Positions 41,862 through 49,789 of a stretch of 49,789 bases of DNA are shown here, in pieces. The notes under the pieces are model-generated. The model saw only the letters and a list, made by a program, of their open reading frames with translations, was not told where the DNA came from and did not search any database. The position numbers and the translations under genes are program-made. This stretch comes from Bradyrhizobium cytisi. Lineage in GTDB: Bacteria; Pseudomonadota; Alphaproteobacteria; Rhizobiales; Xanthobacteraceae. Each line of letters opens with the position of its first letter. Position 1 is the stretch's first letter. Where the stretch lies: assembly GCF_008123515.1 (NCBI RefSeq), contig NZ_VSSR01000109.1, forward strand, positions 1 to 49,789, given 5' to 3'.

Positions 41862-43286
41862 TCAGCCCTGACGAAACCCCATGCGGAATGCACCCCAGTG
41901 CTTGCCGCGGACCATGATCGGCGAGGACAGGTCCTTCATCAGCACGAACTGCCCGCCGCCCATGTCGCGCCGGTAGGTCTGCAGCAGGAAGGGTTTTGTG
42001 TTGGCCGCGACCTTCTTCACGGCGCGATCGGTGAAGAGGCGGCGGTTGCGGCAATTGGCGTTGTTCCAGACCGGGTCCTTGCCCTGCGGTAGCCGGTAGT
42101 TCGGATTGTGCGTCGGCAGATAGCCGCTCCTCGCCCAGGCGACGCAGAACACGATGCGGGGATCGGATTTCTGGACAGGGTCCTGGATCGCAGGCAGCAC
42201 GCGATCGGTGAACTCGACATATTTGGTGAGATACTGCTTGGGGTCGGTGCCGGCGATCTCCCGGTAGCTCTCGTCCATGAGCTGGTCGAGCGTGATCTCG
42301 CCGCGATCGATCGCGGCCTCGAACTCGGCCGAGATGCGTTTGGCGGTGTCGACGACGGCGCGGATCAGCGGCGCATCGGATGTCTCCACGCCACTGTCGG
42401 CGATCAGCGCGATCAGGCCTTCGGAGGTGTCGAGCAGCTTTGTCACCCGCTGATCGGCATTCTTGAGATCGCGCGAGGACAGGTCGACGCCCTTGGCGAG
42501 CTCGTTGAGCTCGTTGATGACGGTGTCGCAGTGGCCGAGATTGGAGGTTGCTGCACGCGTGACGCTGTCGATCTCGGCTTCCACGGAGGCGAAGCCCTGC
42601 TGGACGCGCGAGATGATGCCGGAGATCTGCTGGGCGCCTTCGCCCGCGGTCTTGGCGCGCCGGGACGCATCGCTGCTCTCGCCGATCAGGCCTTCGATCT
42701 GGCCGTCGAGATCGCGCACGGTGTCGGCGATCTGGTGCGTGGCCTGCCGGGTGGCCTCCGCGAGGTTCTTGACCTCGCTTGCGACCACCGCAAACCCGCG
42801 TCCGGCATTTCCGGCACGCGCGGCCTCGATCGTCGCGTTCAACGCAAGCAGATTGGTCTGCTTGGCGATCGCCTCGATCGAGCCGGAGACTTTTGCGACC
42901 TGCGCCAGCGCCGAGCCGACGGCGCTCAGGCGCGCCTCGATCCGCTCCACGGCAGCAACGAGCTCGGAGATATGGCTGACCGCGGTGTCGACCGCACCGC
43001 GCGACTGCGCGATCTCTCCGACCGCCGCCGATGTGGTCGATTGCACCGCCTGTGAGGCGTTGGCGATGTCGTGGTTAGCCGAGACCATTGTCTCAGCCGT
43101 CGTCTGGAGATGGTGGAACCGTTCCGACTGGCTGGCGACGCGGTTGGCGACCTCCTGGACGTTCCCGGCGATGTCGGCAAGCTCGACACCGAGGCCGCCG
43201 ATGCGGTCGGCAAGCTGGTCGATCAGCCGCTCGGCGAGCGTCCGGTTGGATCCAGTGTCCATGACTGCAAGCTGGGCGAAGGACAT
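41862..43286 (-). CDS. Soluble methyl-accepting chemotaxis-type signal transducer with C-terminal sensory domain
   Basis: The protein has 474 residues and no transmembrane helix. The signalling hairpin tip KQTNLLALNATIEAARAGNAGRGFAVVASEVK lies near 146-180, flanked by long heptad helices. Residues about 315-474 form a separate domain (ISAEFEAAIDRGEITLDQLM, AGTDPKQYLTKYVEFTDRVL, NCRNRRLFTD, RGKHWGAFRMGF), found also in the next MCP. In related transducers this kind of domain is Cache/PAS-like. It therefore probably senses a cytoplasmic cue and signals to a CheA. Confidence 0.88.
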   Translation of the reverse strand: MSFAQLAVMDTGSNRTLAERLIDQLADRIGGLGVELADIAGNVQEVANRVASQSERFHHLQTTAETMVSANHDIANASQAVQSTTSAAVGEIAQSRGAVDTAVSHISELVAAVERIEARLSAVGSALAQVAKVSGSIEAIAKQTNLLALNATIEAARAGNAGRGFAVVASEVKNLAEATRQATHQIADTVRDLDGQIEGLIGESSDASRRAKTAGEGAQQISGIISRVQQGFASVEAEIDSVTRAATSNLGHCDTVINELNELAKGVDLSSRDLKNADQRVTKLLDTSEGLIALIADSGVETSDAPLIRAVVDTAKRISAEFEAAIDRGEITLDQLMDESYREIAGTDPKQYLTKYVEFTDRVLPAIQDPVQKSDPRIVFCVAWARSGYLPTHNPNYRLPQGKDPVWNNANCRNRRLFTDRAVKKVAANTKPFLLQTYRRDMGGGQFVLMKDLSSPIMVRGKHWGAFRMGFRQG

Positions 43287-43393
43287 GTACGGGGCTTCCT
43301 CAAGTCAGAGCCGTTCGCCGGCCCTCCGCGGCATTCCCATTCCAACTTCACCTAAAGACGTGATTCGCGCCCGGCGTCTTGCCTGAGCGTGCA

Positions 43394-45136
43394 CTACAGC
43401 TTGTAGGCCGTGCGAAATCCGCCCCAGTGCCGGCCCTGCACGCGGATCGGGACATCGATCTCGCGCATCATCACCGTGTTGCCGTTGCCCATGTCGCGCG
43501 CATAGCTCTGGATCAGGTACGAGCGCAGGTTGTGCGCCGCGGCCAACCCCGCCGGATCGTTGAAGATGCGGCGGTTGCGGCAATTGGCCGTGTTCCAGGC
43601 GGCATCGCCCGGCCGCTGCGGGTGCGAATAGATCTTGTTGTGGACCGGCAGGAAGCCGTTTCGGTCGACCATGGCGCAGAACGCCATGCGCGGTTCCTTG
43701 GCGAGAAAAGCTTCCTGGAACGGCGGCAGCGCGCGGTCGGCCCAGTCCAGGTATTTTGTGCGGTATTGCTGCGGACTGGTGCCGGCGATCTCGGCGTAGT
43801 CGGTGTCGAACAGGTCATCGATCTTGATCTCGCCGCGCGCGACCGCCTGCTCGAAAATCCGGGTCAGCGCGGTGCCGGCCTCCATCGCGCGGGTGACGAA
43901 CTCGGTGTTCTCCTCGTGGATCGACCAGAGCTTGTCTTCGATCTTCTCGCGCTGCGCGGCATCGGGGTTGACGAATTGCGTGCGGGCGCCGGCCTTGGAC
44001 TGCTCGACCACGCGCAGTCGGCAGGCCCCGACGTCCTCGAGGGTGCCGTCGATGATCGCCTGCGGCGCGAGCCGGCTTGCTTCCGCACCACCGATCAAGA
44101 CGCCGTCCATCGCGATCTCATAGACCGGCAGCACGCCGCGCGCGCTCTCGAATTTGAGGTGGCAGGGCAGCCGCTCGGTCTTGCGGCGATCGTCGTGCTC
44201 GCTCTGGCGGAGCAACACCGCGCAGCGCGATTTCAGCTTCCGGGCGAAGGTCGTCACGGCCTGGCCGGCGCTGGCGACGTTCTCGCCATGGGTCTCGGCG
44301 GCCTTGGTCGCGGCGTCGATCTCGGCCGCGCTTTCGCCGACCGAGATGATGAACTGCGATGCGCTGGCCGCGTTGCCGGAGACCTCGCTGGTGGTGGCGT
44401 TCTGCTCGGCGACCGCGCCATTGACGGTGTCAAACACCGGGCGGATCGCCTCGATCGCCTGCGAGATCCGGTGCACCGCGTCCGCGGAGCCGGCGGCGTC
44501 GCGCTGGAGCGCGTCGATCTTTTTGGAGATCTCCTCGGTGGCGCCCTGGGTCTGTACCGCAAGCGCCTTGACCTCGGTGGCAACGACCGCAAAGCCTTTG
44601 CCTGCGGCGCCGGCGCGCGCGGCCTCGATGGTGGAGTTGAGCGCGAGCAGGGTGGTCTGCCGCGCGATCTGCGCGATCAGATTGACGACATTGCCGATCG
44701 CGGCGGAGGATTCACGCAGGCGGTCGACATTGGCGCGCGCCTCCTGCGCGGCGGCGCTGGCCTCGTCGGCGAGCTTGCCGGCCTCGCGGACCTGCGCGCC
44801 GATGCCTTGCGCGGACTGGGTGAACTTGTCGGCGGCATGGGCAAAGCCCGAGGCGTTCGACTGGGCGGCATTGGTCCGCCCGGTCAGTGCGTCGGTGCGC
44901 TGACGGATATCGGCAAGTGTCGTCGCGGTGGCCTCGGCGCCGCCCGCCACCGAATTGGCGGCGCGCTCAAGCTGGCGGATCATAGCGCCGAGCTCGAGTT
45001 CCAGCAGTTCCAGGATTTCCCGGGCCGAATCGACCTCGACCGCCGGAGCGGGCGCTGCCGCCGGCTGCGCGGCCTGCGCGGCTGCCGCTGGTGCGGCCAT
45101 GTCCGGCCGGCGCTTCCGAAATAATGCGAACGCCAT
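43394..45136 (-). CDS. Soluble methyl-accepting chemotaxis-type transducer with PilZ-like insert and C-terminal sensory domain
   Basis: The protein has 580 residues from the ATG at 45136. An Ala/Pro-rich N-terminus is followed by the hairpin helices with tip RQTTLLALNSTIEAARAGAAGKGFAVVATEVK (about 195-230). Then comes a PilZ-like segment from about 316 (RRKTERLPCHLKF has the RxxxR motif, while the second motif reads MDGVLIGG without its Ser). Residues about 425-580 are the domain shared with the other MCP (NCRNRRIFND, QGRHWGGFRTAY). It may combine cyclic-di-GMP input with another ligand. Confidence 0.85.
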   Translation of the reverse strand: MAFALFRKRRPDMAAPAAAAQAAQPAAAPAPAVEVDSAREILELLELELGAMIRQLERAANSVAGGAEATATTLADIRQRTDALTGRTNAAQSNASGFAHAADKFTQSAQGIGAQVREAGKLADEASAAAQEARANVDRLRESSAAIGNVVNLIAQIARQTTLLALNSTIEAARAGAAGKGFAVVATEVKALAVQTQGATEEISKKIDALQRDAAGSADAVHRISQAIEAIRPVFDTVNGAVAEQNATTSEVSGNAASASQFIISVGESAAEIDAATKAAETHGENVASAGQAVTTFARKLKSRCAVLLRQSEHDDRRKTERLPCHLKFESARGVLPVYEIAMDGVLIGGAEASRLAPQAIIDGTLEDVGACRLRVVEQSKAGARTQFVNPDAAQREKIEDKLWSIHEENTEFVTRAMEAGTALTRIFEQAVARGEIKIDDLFDTDYAEIAGTSPQQYRTKYLDWADRALPPFQEAFLAKEPRMAFCAMVDRNGFLPVHNKIYSHPQRPGDAAWNTANCRNRRIFNDPAGLAAAHNLRSYLIQSYARDMGNGNTVMMREIDVPIRVQGRHWGGFRTAYKL

Positions 45137-45344
45137 TGGGTCTACTCTTGTCGGGAGATGGGCGGACGCTATTTTCTCAGGCCGGAATGAAATCAGGGTT
45201 AACGGTGCCTGACTTCTGGGCACGGGTCCCTACGCTATTACCTTAAAGTATGAGAGGCTCTTTCATTCCGGTGGGTTGGCGGCCTATAAGGCCGCGCTTC
45301 CCCACGCTCACCTTTGGCGCACGATTCTCTCGAGAAGATCACGC

Positions 45345-46091
45345 ATGGCCGGACATTCCCAATTCAAGAACATCATGCACCGCAAGGGGCGGCAGGATGC
45401 CCAGAAGTCGAAGCTGTTCGGCAAGCTGGCGCGGGAAATCACCGTTGCCGCCAAGCTGGGGACGCCCGATCCCAACATGAACCCGCGCCTGCGCGCGGCC
45501 ATCATCGCGGCGCGCCAGGAGAACATGCCGAAGGACAATATTGAGCGTGCCATCAAGAAGGCGCTCGGCAGCGATGGCGAGAACTATGACGAGATTCGCT
45601 ACGAGGGCTATGGCCCCGGCGGCGTCGCCGTCATCGTCGAGGCGCTGACCGACAACCGCAACCGCGCCGCCTCCGACATCCGCTCCTTCTTCACCAAATC
45701 CGGCGGCAATCTCGGCGAAACCGGCTCGGTGTCCTTCATGTTCGACCGCACCGGCATCATCGAATACGACCGCAGCGTCGCCGATGACGACGCGGTGCTC
45801 GATGCCGCGATCGAGGCCGGCGCCGACGACGTGGTCTCGGGCGAGGGTGGCCACGAAATCTATGCCTCGACCGAAAGCTATCGCGACGTCGCAAAGGCGC
45901 TGGAGGCCAAGTTCGGCGAGCCGCGCAAAGCTGCGCTGATCTGGAAGCCGCAGAACACGGTCGCGGTCGATGACGAGACCGGCGAGAAGCTGTTGAAGCT
46001 GATGGACCTGCTCAACGAGCACGACGACGTCCAGCACGTCTACGCCAATTTCGAGATTTCGGACGCGCTGGTCGCGAAGATGGGCGGCTGA
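45345..46091 (+). CDS. yebC: YebC/PmpR-family transcriptional regulator
   Basis: The protein has 248 residues from ATG 45345. MAGHSQFKNIMHRKGRQDAQ, KLFGKLAREITVAAK, PDPNMNPRLRAAIIAARQ, NMPKDNIERAIKK and YEGYGPGGVAVIVEALTDNRNR are diagnostic. Family members bind DNA or, in recent work, ribosomes stalled on proline stretches. It is 99 nt upstream of ruvC, the common genomic arrangement. Confidence 0.95.
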   Translation: MAGHSQFKNIMHRKGRQDAQKSKLFGKLAREITVAAKLGTPDPNMNPRLRAAIIAARQENMPKDNIERAIKKALGSDGENYDEIRYEGYGPGGVAVIVEALTDNRNRAASDIRSFFTKSGGNLGETGSVSFMFDRTGIIEYDRSVADDDAVLDAAIEAGADDVVSGEGGHEIYASTESYRDVAKALEAKFGEPRKAALIWKPQNTVAVDDETGEKLLKLMDLLNEHDDVQHVYANFEISDALVAKMGG

Positions 46092-46189
46092 GGCCTCGGA
46101 GCGGCGCTCACCTCACGAGACCGCCTTTCTCCGGGGACTTCTGTTCTGTTTCTGTTTCGCTATCATGGGCCAACCGCTATCACTGGCCC

Positions 46190-46717
46190 ATGAGCGCGCT
46201 CCCGATTCGCCAACCCGTCCGCATCATCGGCATCGACCCCGGCCTGCGCCGCACCGGCTGGGGCGTGATCGAGGCCGACGGCAATCGCCTGATCTACGTC
46301 GCCTGCGGTTCGGTGGAACCGCCGGACGATTTGCCGCTGTCGAGCCGGCTGCTCGCGATCCATGAGGGGCTCACGGCGGTTCTCTCCAATCACAATCCGA
46401 TGGAAGCGGCAGTCGAGCAGACCTTCGTGAACAAGGACGGCGTCGCGACGCTGAAGCTCGGCCAGGCCCGCGGCGTCGCCATGCTGGCGCCCGCAATGTT
46501 CGGCATCCCTGTCGCCGAATACGCGCCGAACCAGGTGAAGAAGACGGTGGTCGGCGCCGGTCACGCCGACAAGCAGCAGATCGCGATGATGCTGAAGATA
46601 TTGCTGCCCAAGGCCGAGCCGCCGTCGGCCGACGCCGCCGACGCGCTCGCCATCGCCATCACCCACGCCCATCACCGCCAGAGCACGGCGCTCAGGCTGA
46701 AGGTGGTGGGACTATGA
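46190..46717 (+). CDS. ruvC: Holliday junction endodeoxyribonuclease RuvC
   Basis: The protein has 175 residues. IIGIDPGLRRTGWGVIE carries the first catalytic Asp, EAAVEQTFVNKDGVATLKLG the Glu, and the C-terminal SADAADALAIAITHAHH the remaining acidic pair. It resolves Holliday junctions with RuvAB. Its stop overlaps the ruvA start (ATGA). Confidence 0.96.
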   Translation: MSALPIRQPVRIIGIDPGLRRTGWGVIEADGNRLIYVACGSVEPPDDLPLSSRLLAIHEGLTAVLSNHNPMEAAVEQTFVNKDGVATLKLGQARGVAMLAPAMFGIPVAEYAPNQVKKTVVGAGHADKQQIAMMLKILLPKAEPPSADAADALAIAITHAHHRQSTALRLKVVGL

Positions 46718-47331
46718 TCGGCAAGCTCAAGGGCCTGATCGATTCCTACGGCGAGGATTATGTGCTCCTCGACGTCGGCGGCGTCGGCTATCAGGTGCAT
46801 TGCTCGGCGCGGACGCTGCAGCATCTTCCCTCGCCGGGCGACGCAGCGGTGCTCTCGATCGAAACCTATGTCCGTGAGGATCAAATAAAACTGTTCGGCT
46901 TCCGCACCGACCAGGAGCGCGAATGGTTTCGCCTGCTCCAGACCGTACAGGGTGTCGGTGCCAAGGTCGCGCTCGCCGTGCTCGGCACGCTCGCGCCGGC
47001 CGATCTCGCCAATGCGATTGCTCTGCGCGACAAGGCTGCCGTGGCGCGCACCCCCGGCGTCGGGCCCAAGGTGGCCGAGCGCATCGTCACCGAGTTGAAG
47101 GACAAGGCGCCGGCCTTCGCCAATGTCGACCCCGCCGTGGTGCATCTCGCCGGCGCCGTCGACGAGCAGCGCGCGCCGCGACCTGTGGCGGACGCGATCT
47201 CCGCGCTGGTCAATCTCGGCTACGGCCAGCCGCAAGCCGCCGCGGCCATCGCCTCGGCCTCGCGCAGCGCGGGTGAGAACGCCGAAACGGCGCAGCTCAT
47301 CCGGCTTGGGTTGAAGGAGCTCGCGAAGTGA
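46714..47331 (+). CDS. ruvA: Holliday junction branch-migration protein RuvA
   Basis: The protein has 205 residues. The N-terminal OB fold MIGKLKGLIDSYGEDYVLLD is followed by two helix-hairpin-helix motifs, VQGVGAKVALAVLGTL and TPGVGPKVAERIVTEL, and a C-terminal RuvB-binding domain. It binds four-way junctions as a tetramer. Its stop overlaps the ruvB GTG start (GTGA). Confidence 0.96.
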   Translation: MIGKLKGLIDSYGEDYVLLDVGGVGYQVHCSARTLQHLPSPGDAAVLSIETYVREDQIKLFGFRTDQEREWFRLLQTVQGVGAKVALAVLGTLAPADLANAIALRDKAAVARTPGVGPKVAERIVTELKDKAPAFANVDPAVVHLAGAVDEQRAPRPVADAISALVNLGYGQPQAAAAIASASRSAGENAETAQLIRLGLKELAK

Positions 47332-48386
47332 GCGATCCCAAGGCCAACCGCATGGTCACGCCCGAGCGCCGCAGCGATGATGTCGGCGACATCGCGCTGC
47401 GGCCGCAATCGCTGTCCGATTTCGTCGGCCAGGCGCAGGCGCGCAAGAATCTCTCGATCTTCATCGAGGCGGCGCGCAAGCGCGGCGAGGCGCTGGATCA
47501 CGTTCTGTTCGTAGGTCCCCCGGGCCTTGGCAAGACCACGCTGGCGCAGATCGTGGCCAAGGAGCTCGGCGTCGGTTTTCGCGCCACGTCAGGCCCGGTG
47601 ATCGCCAAGGCCGGCGATCTCGCGGCACTCCTCACCAATCTCGAAGAGCGGGACGTGCTCTTCATCGACGAAATCCATCGCCTCAGCCCGGCGGTGGAAG
47701 AGGTGCTCTATCCCGCGATGGAGGATTTTCAGCTAGACCTCATCATCGGCGAAGGCCCGGCAGCGCGTTCGGTCAAGATCGAGCTGTCGAAATTCACTCT
47801 CGTCGGCGCCACCACGCGCGCCGGCCTGCTCACCAATCCCCTGCGCGATCGCTTCGGCATTCCGATCCGGCTCAATTTCTATACGATCGAGGAGCTGGAG
47901 AGCATCGTCACTCGCGGCGCGCGCGTGCTCAACGTCGGCATGAGCGCGGATGGCGCCAACGAGATCGCGCGGCGCGCCCGCGGCACGCCGCGCATCGCCG
48001 GCCGCCTGTTGCGTCGCGTGCGTGATTTCGCCTCGGCCGCCGATGCCGACCGGATCGACCGCAAGATCGCCGATCACGCGCTGAGCGCGCTCGAGGTCGA
48101 TGCCGCCGGCCTTGACGCCATGGACCGCCGCTACCTCACGACCATCGCGACGAACTATGGTGGTGGCCCGGTCGGCGTCGAGACGATGGCCGCCGCGCTG
48201 TCGGAGCCGCGCGATGCGATCGAGGACATCATCGAGCCGTATCTCATTCAGTGCGGCTATCTCCAGCGCACCCCGCGCGGCCGCCTGCTCACCTCGCACG
48301 CCTTCCGCCATCTCGGCATCGCAGAGCCTTCGCGCGATGCGGCGGCCCAGTTCGGCCTGTTCGGTACGGACGAGAGCGACGACTGA
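47328..48386 (+). CDS. ruvB: Holliday junction branch-migration ATPase RuvB
   Basis: The protein has 352 residues starting at GTG 47328. Walker A GPPGLGKT, Walker B LFIDEIHRLSPAVEE, sensor VGATTRAG, arginine finger region RGTPRIAGRLLRRVRDFA, and the C-terminal winged helix (TPRGRLLTSHAFRHLG) are present. The motor pumps DNA through the RuvA-bound junction. It ends the ruvCAB operon. Confidence 0.97.
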   Translation: MSDPKANRMVTPERRSDDVGDIALRPQSLSDFVGQAQARKNLSIFIEAARKRGEALDHVLFVGPPGLGKTTLAQIVAKELGVGFRATSGPVIAKAGDLAALLTNLEERDVLFIDEIHRLSPAVEEVLYPAMEDFQLDLIIGEGPAARSVKIELSKFTLVGATTRAGLLTNPLRDRFGIPIRLNFYTIEELESIVTRGARVLNVGMSADGANEIARRARGTPRIAGRLLRRVRDFASAADADRIDRKIADHALSALEVDAAGLDAMDRRYLTTIATNYGGGPVGVETMAAALSEPRDAIEDIIEPYLIQCGYLQRTPRGRLLTSHAFRHLGIAEPSRDAAAQFGLFGTDESDD

Positions 48387-48509
48387 TTTGCGCGCATTGC
48401 CCTGGTGTCATGAACTTCCGGTAATCTCTGTGCAGACACTCTGCACGAACGCACCCCAATTCCGCTCCAATCGGATCGCATCAAGAGGCCGCATCACTAT
48501 CGGACTTCC

Positions 48510-49427
48510 ATGATCAATCGGCGTCATCTCATCCGTTCCATCGGCGGTCTCTCCGCCCTCGGCGTCTCGACCGCGGCTTACGGCGTTGGTGTCGAGCCGG
48601 TGTTGCGGCTACGCGTTACTCGCTATCATCCAATGCCGCGGCAATGGCCAGCGGATTTTCCGCTGAAGATCGCCGTCGTCGCCGACATCCATGCCTGCGA
48701 TCCCTGGATGTCGCTGGATCGGATCGAGGCCATCGTCGATCGCACCAACGCTCTCAGTCCCGATCTCACCGTGCTGCTCGGGGACTATGTCGCCGGTCAT
48801 CACCATGTCACGCGCATCATCCCGGCCGATGAATGGGCGGGGGTGCTGACTGGCCTCAAGGCGCCACTCGGCGTTCATGCCGTCATGGGCAACCACGACT
48901 ATTGGGACGACAAGGTCGTGCAGCGGGCCGGGCGCGGGCCGACGGTCGCCCATCGTGCGCTGGAGGCGGCTGGCATTCCCGTCTACGAGAACGACGTCGT
49001 GCGTCTCACCAAGGATGGTCGCCCGTTCTGGCTCGCCGGCCTCGGCGATCAGCTCGCCTATGCGCCGTCGCAGCGCTACGGCCGCGCTCAGCGCTTCGGT
49101 GTCGACGATCTGACCGCGACGCTCGCAAAGGTTACGGACGACGCTCCAATCGTCCTGCTCGCGCATGAGCCGTATATCGCGACGCGCGTGCCCGCGCGTG
49201 TCGCGCTCCAGCTTTCCGGCCACACCCATGGCGGTCAGGTCCGCCTGTTCGGCTGGTCGCCTGCGCTTCCGCCGCAACACGGCATTCCGCTCGCCTACGG
49301 CCATCTGCGGCTGAAGTGCGACGTCATCATCTCCGGCGGCCTCGGTTGCAGCATCATGCCGGTCCGCGTCGGCGTGCCGCCGGAGATCGTCGAGGTGACG
49401 CTGGGGCGGGCGCCGGTGGTGGCGTGA
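48510..49427 (+). CDS. Tat-exported metallophosphoesterase
   Basis: The protein has 305 residues. The N-terminus MINRRHLIRSIGGLSALG is a twin-arginine signal. The calcineurin-like metal motifs are VVADIHACD, LLGDYVAGHHH, VMGNHDYWDDK, LLAHEPY and SGHTHGGQVRLF. It is probably periplasmic; related proteins act on lipid or nucleotide phosphates. It interrupts the ruvB-ybgC order that I expect in relatives. Confidence 0.9.
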   Translation: MINRRHLIRSIGGLSALGVSTAAYGVGVEPVLRLRVTRYHPMPRQWPADFPLKIAVVADIHACDPWMSLDRIEAIVDRTNALSPDLTVLLGDYVAGHHHVTRIIPADEWAGVLTGLKAPLGVHAVMGNHDYWDDKVVQRAGRGPTVAHRALEAAGIPVYENDVVRLTKDGRPFWLAGLGDQLAYAPSQRYGRAQRFGVDDLTATLAKVTDDAPIVLLAHEPYIATRVPARVALQLSGHTHGGQVRLFGWSPALPPQHGIPLAYGHLRLKCDVIISGGLGCSIMPVRVGVPPEIVEVTLGRAPVVA

Positions 49428-49443
49428 CGACGGGGCGTGAAAC

Positions 49444-49473
49444 CTACATCAGATAATGCTACATCTGACGTAG
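49444..49473. promoter_or_regulatory. Inverted repeat upstream of vapB, probable autoregulatory operator
   Basis: CTACATCAGA (49444-49453) and TCTGACGTAG (49464-49473) form an inverted repeat with one mismatch and a 10-nt spacer. The block TACATC also occurs as a direct repeat. It ends 11 nt before the vapB ATG. Antitoxins normally bind such palindromes. Confidence 0.6.
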
Positions 49474-49483
49474 AGGAGCGCTC

Positions 49484-49672
49484 ATGATAGCCACGATTTC
49501 AATTGACGATGAGCTTTTCGCACAGGCACGACAGTTTGTCGGCGTTGCAGAGACATCTGCCGTTGTCGAGCAAGCATTGAGGGCGTTCGTCCAGATGAAG
49601 GCCGCACGCCGTCTTGCGCGCGCCGGGGGGACCCAGTCTGATGCCCATGCTTCGCCACGGCGCCGTCCCTGA
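49484..49672 (+). CDS. vapB: VapB-type antitoxin without an adjacent toxin
   Basis: The protein has 62 residues from ATG 49484, with GAGGAG upstream. The ATISIDDELFAQARQFVG and AVVEQALRAFVQMKAARRLA segments match the ribbon-helix-helix plus toxin-binding tail of VapB antitoxins. The expected vapC reading frame does not follow. The next coding sequence, 21 nt downstream, is the start of ybgC. It may neutralise a distant toxin or be a relic. Confidence 0.75.
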   Translation: MIATISIDDELFAQARQFVGVAETSAVVEQALRAFVQMKAARRLARAGGTQSDAHASPRRRP

Positions 49673-49693
49673 TATTCAGCGAGTTGTAGCTTG

Positions 49694-49789
49694 ATGTCTC
49701 ATCTCGACGGCGAAATCCGCGACGGCCGCCACCACATGCAGGTCCGCGTCTATTACGAGGACACGGATTTCCCTGACTTGCCATTGTCG
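49694..49789 (+). CDS. ybgC: Start of YbgC-type acyl-CoA thioesterase gene (cut by window end)
   Basis: Thirty-two codons from ATG 49694 are visible: MSHLDGEIRDGRHHMQVRVY then YEDTDF, the hot-dog-fold N-terminus of YbgC with its catalytic Asp. YbgC normally continues with a SGIVYHANY-like segment. Here the last codons read PDLPLS and do not fit. Either the sequence is interrupted or changed near 49770, or the end of the window is unreliable. In alphaproteobacteria ybgC heads the tol-pal operon. Confidence 0.7.
   Translation, partial: MSHLDGEIRDGRHHMQVRVYYEDTDFPDLPLS

Noticed and set aside
1..49789. CRISPR array, tRNA or rRNA genes
   Set aside because: No regularly spaced direct repeats, and no tRNA- or rRNA-like sequence was recognised on reading both strands; a covariance search was not possible.

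Overview
This is a high-GC alphaproteobacterial chromosomal segment, most probably from Bradyrhizobium or a close relative in the Nitrobacteraceae. That judgement rests on the protein sequences, on the gene orders (tkt-gap-pgk-fba, zapA/6S RNA/5-FTHF cyclo-ligase, yebC-ruvCAB) and on several families of palindromic intergenic repeats. Most of the window is ordinary core genome, broken by small accessory islets that carry gene remnants.

Layout. 1-2.4 kb: rpmE (minus) and a divergent ABC exporter. 2.6-6.0 kb: a plus-strand catabolic-looking trio (Bug-type binding protein, aromatic-type FAD monooxygenase, alpha/beta-hydrolase-LuxR regulator). 6.1-9.1 kb: a minus-strand operon of a MotA/ExbB-like channel, an OmpA/MotB-like protein, a GNAT enzyme and a small membrane protein. 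9.2-12 kb: a cyclopropane-fatty-acid-synthase-like methyltransferase, preceded by a DUF1295 gene remnant and followed by a secreted small protein and a fragment of a second CFA-synthase-like gene. 12-16.4 kb: an RND efflux pair. 16.7-22.4 kb: an accessory islet (AAA ATPase, NTF2-like, SRPBCC, frameshifted LysR, DUF3237, VOC protein, the tail of an IS5-type transposase, and a short copy of the suhB 3' end). 22.4-32.1 kb: a minus-strand central-carbon block running tkt, gap, pgk, class II aldolase, class I aldolase, thiE-like, Sel1 protein, suhB. 32.4-35.1 kb: DUF4164, zapA, a likely 6S RNA, 5-formyltetrahydrofolate cyclo-ligase and a YmdB phosphodiesterase. 35.6-37.2 kb: a PIN-domain three-gene islet. 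37.3-41.3 kb: a molybdenum hydroxylase operon ([2Fe-2S], molybdopterin subunit, triheme cytochrome c). 41.9-45.1 kb: two tandem soluble chemoreceptors sharing a C-terminal sensory domain, one with a PilZ-like insert. 45.3-49.8 kb: yebC, ruvCAB, a Tat-exported metallophosphoesterase, an orphan vapB and the start of ybgC.

How the genes work together. The central block supplies the fructose-1,6-bisphosphate to 3-phosphoglycerate reactions and the pentose-phosphate link, with two unrelated aldolases side by side. The Mo-hydroxylase operon has its own electron acceptor chain (Mo centre, Fe-S, cytochrome c). The MotA/OmpA pair looks like a proton-driven, peptidoglycan-anchored machine that is not in a flagellar locus.

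The points most worth a second look are the repeat families, the 27-nt element found downstream of two unrelated genes, the in-frame amber codon joining an NTF2-like gene to a suhB-like tail, the remnants around the CFA synthase, the chemoreceptor pair, and the partnerless vapB just before a ybgC that departs from its family at the window edge. I did not find a CRISPR array, rRNA, tRNA, prophage or complete insertion sequence. Nothing here is demonstrably a new system; the strongest candidates are given as hypotheses with tests.
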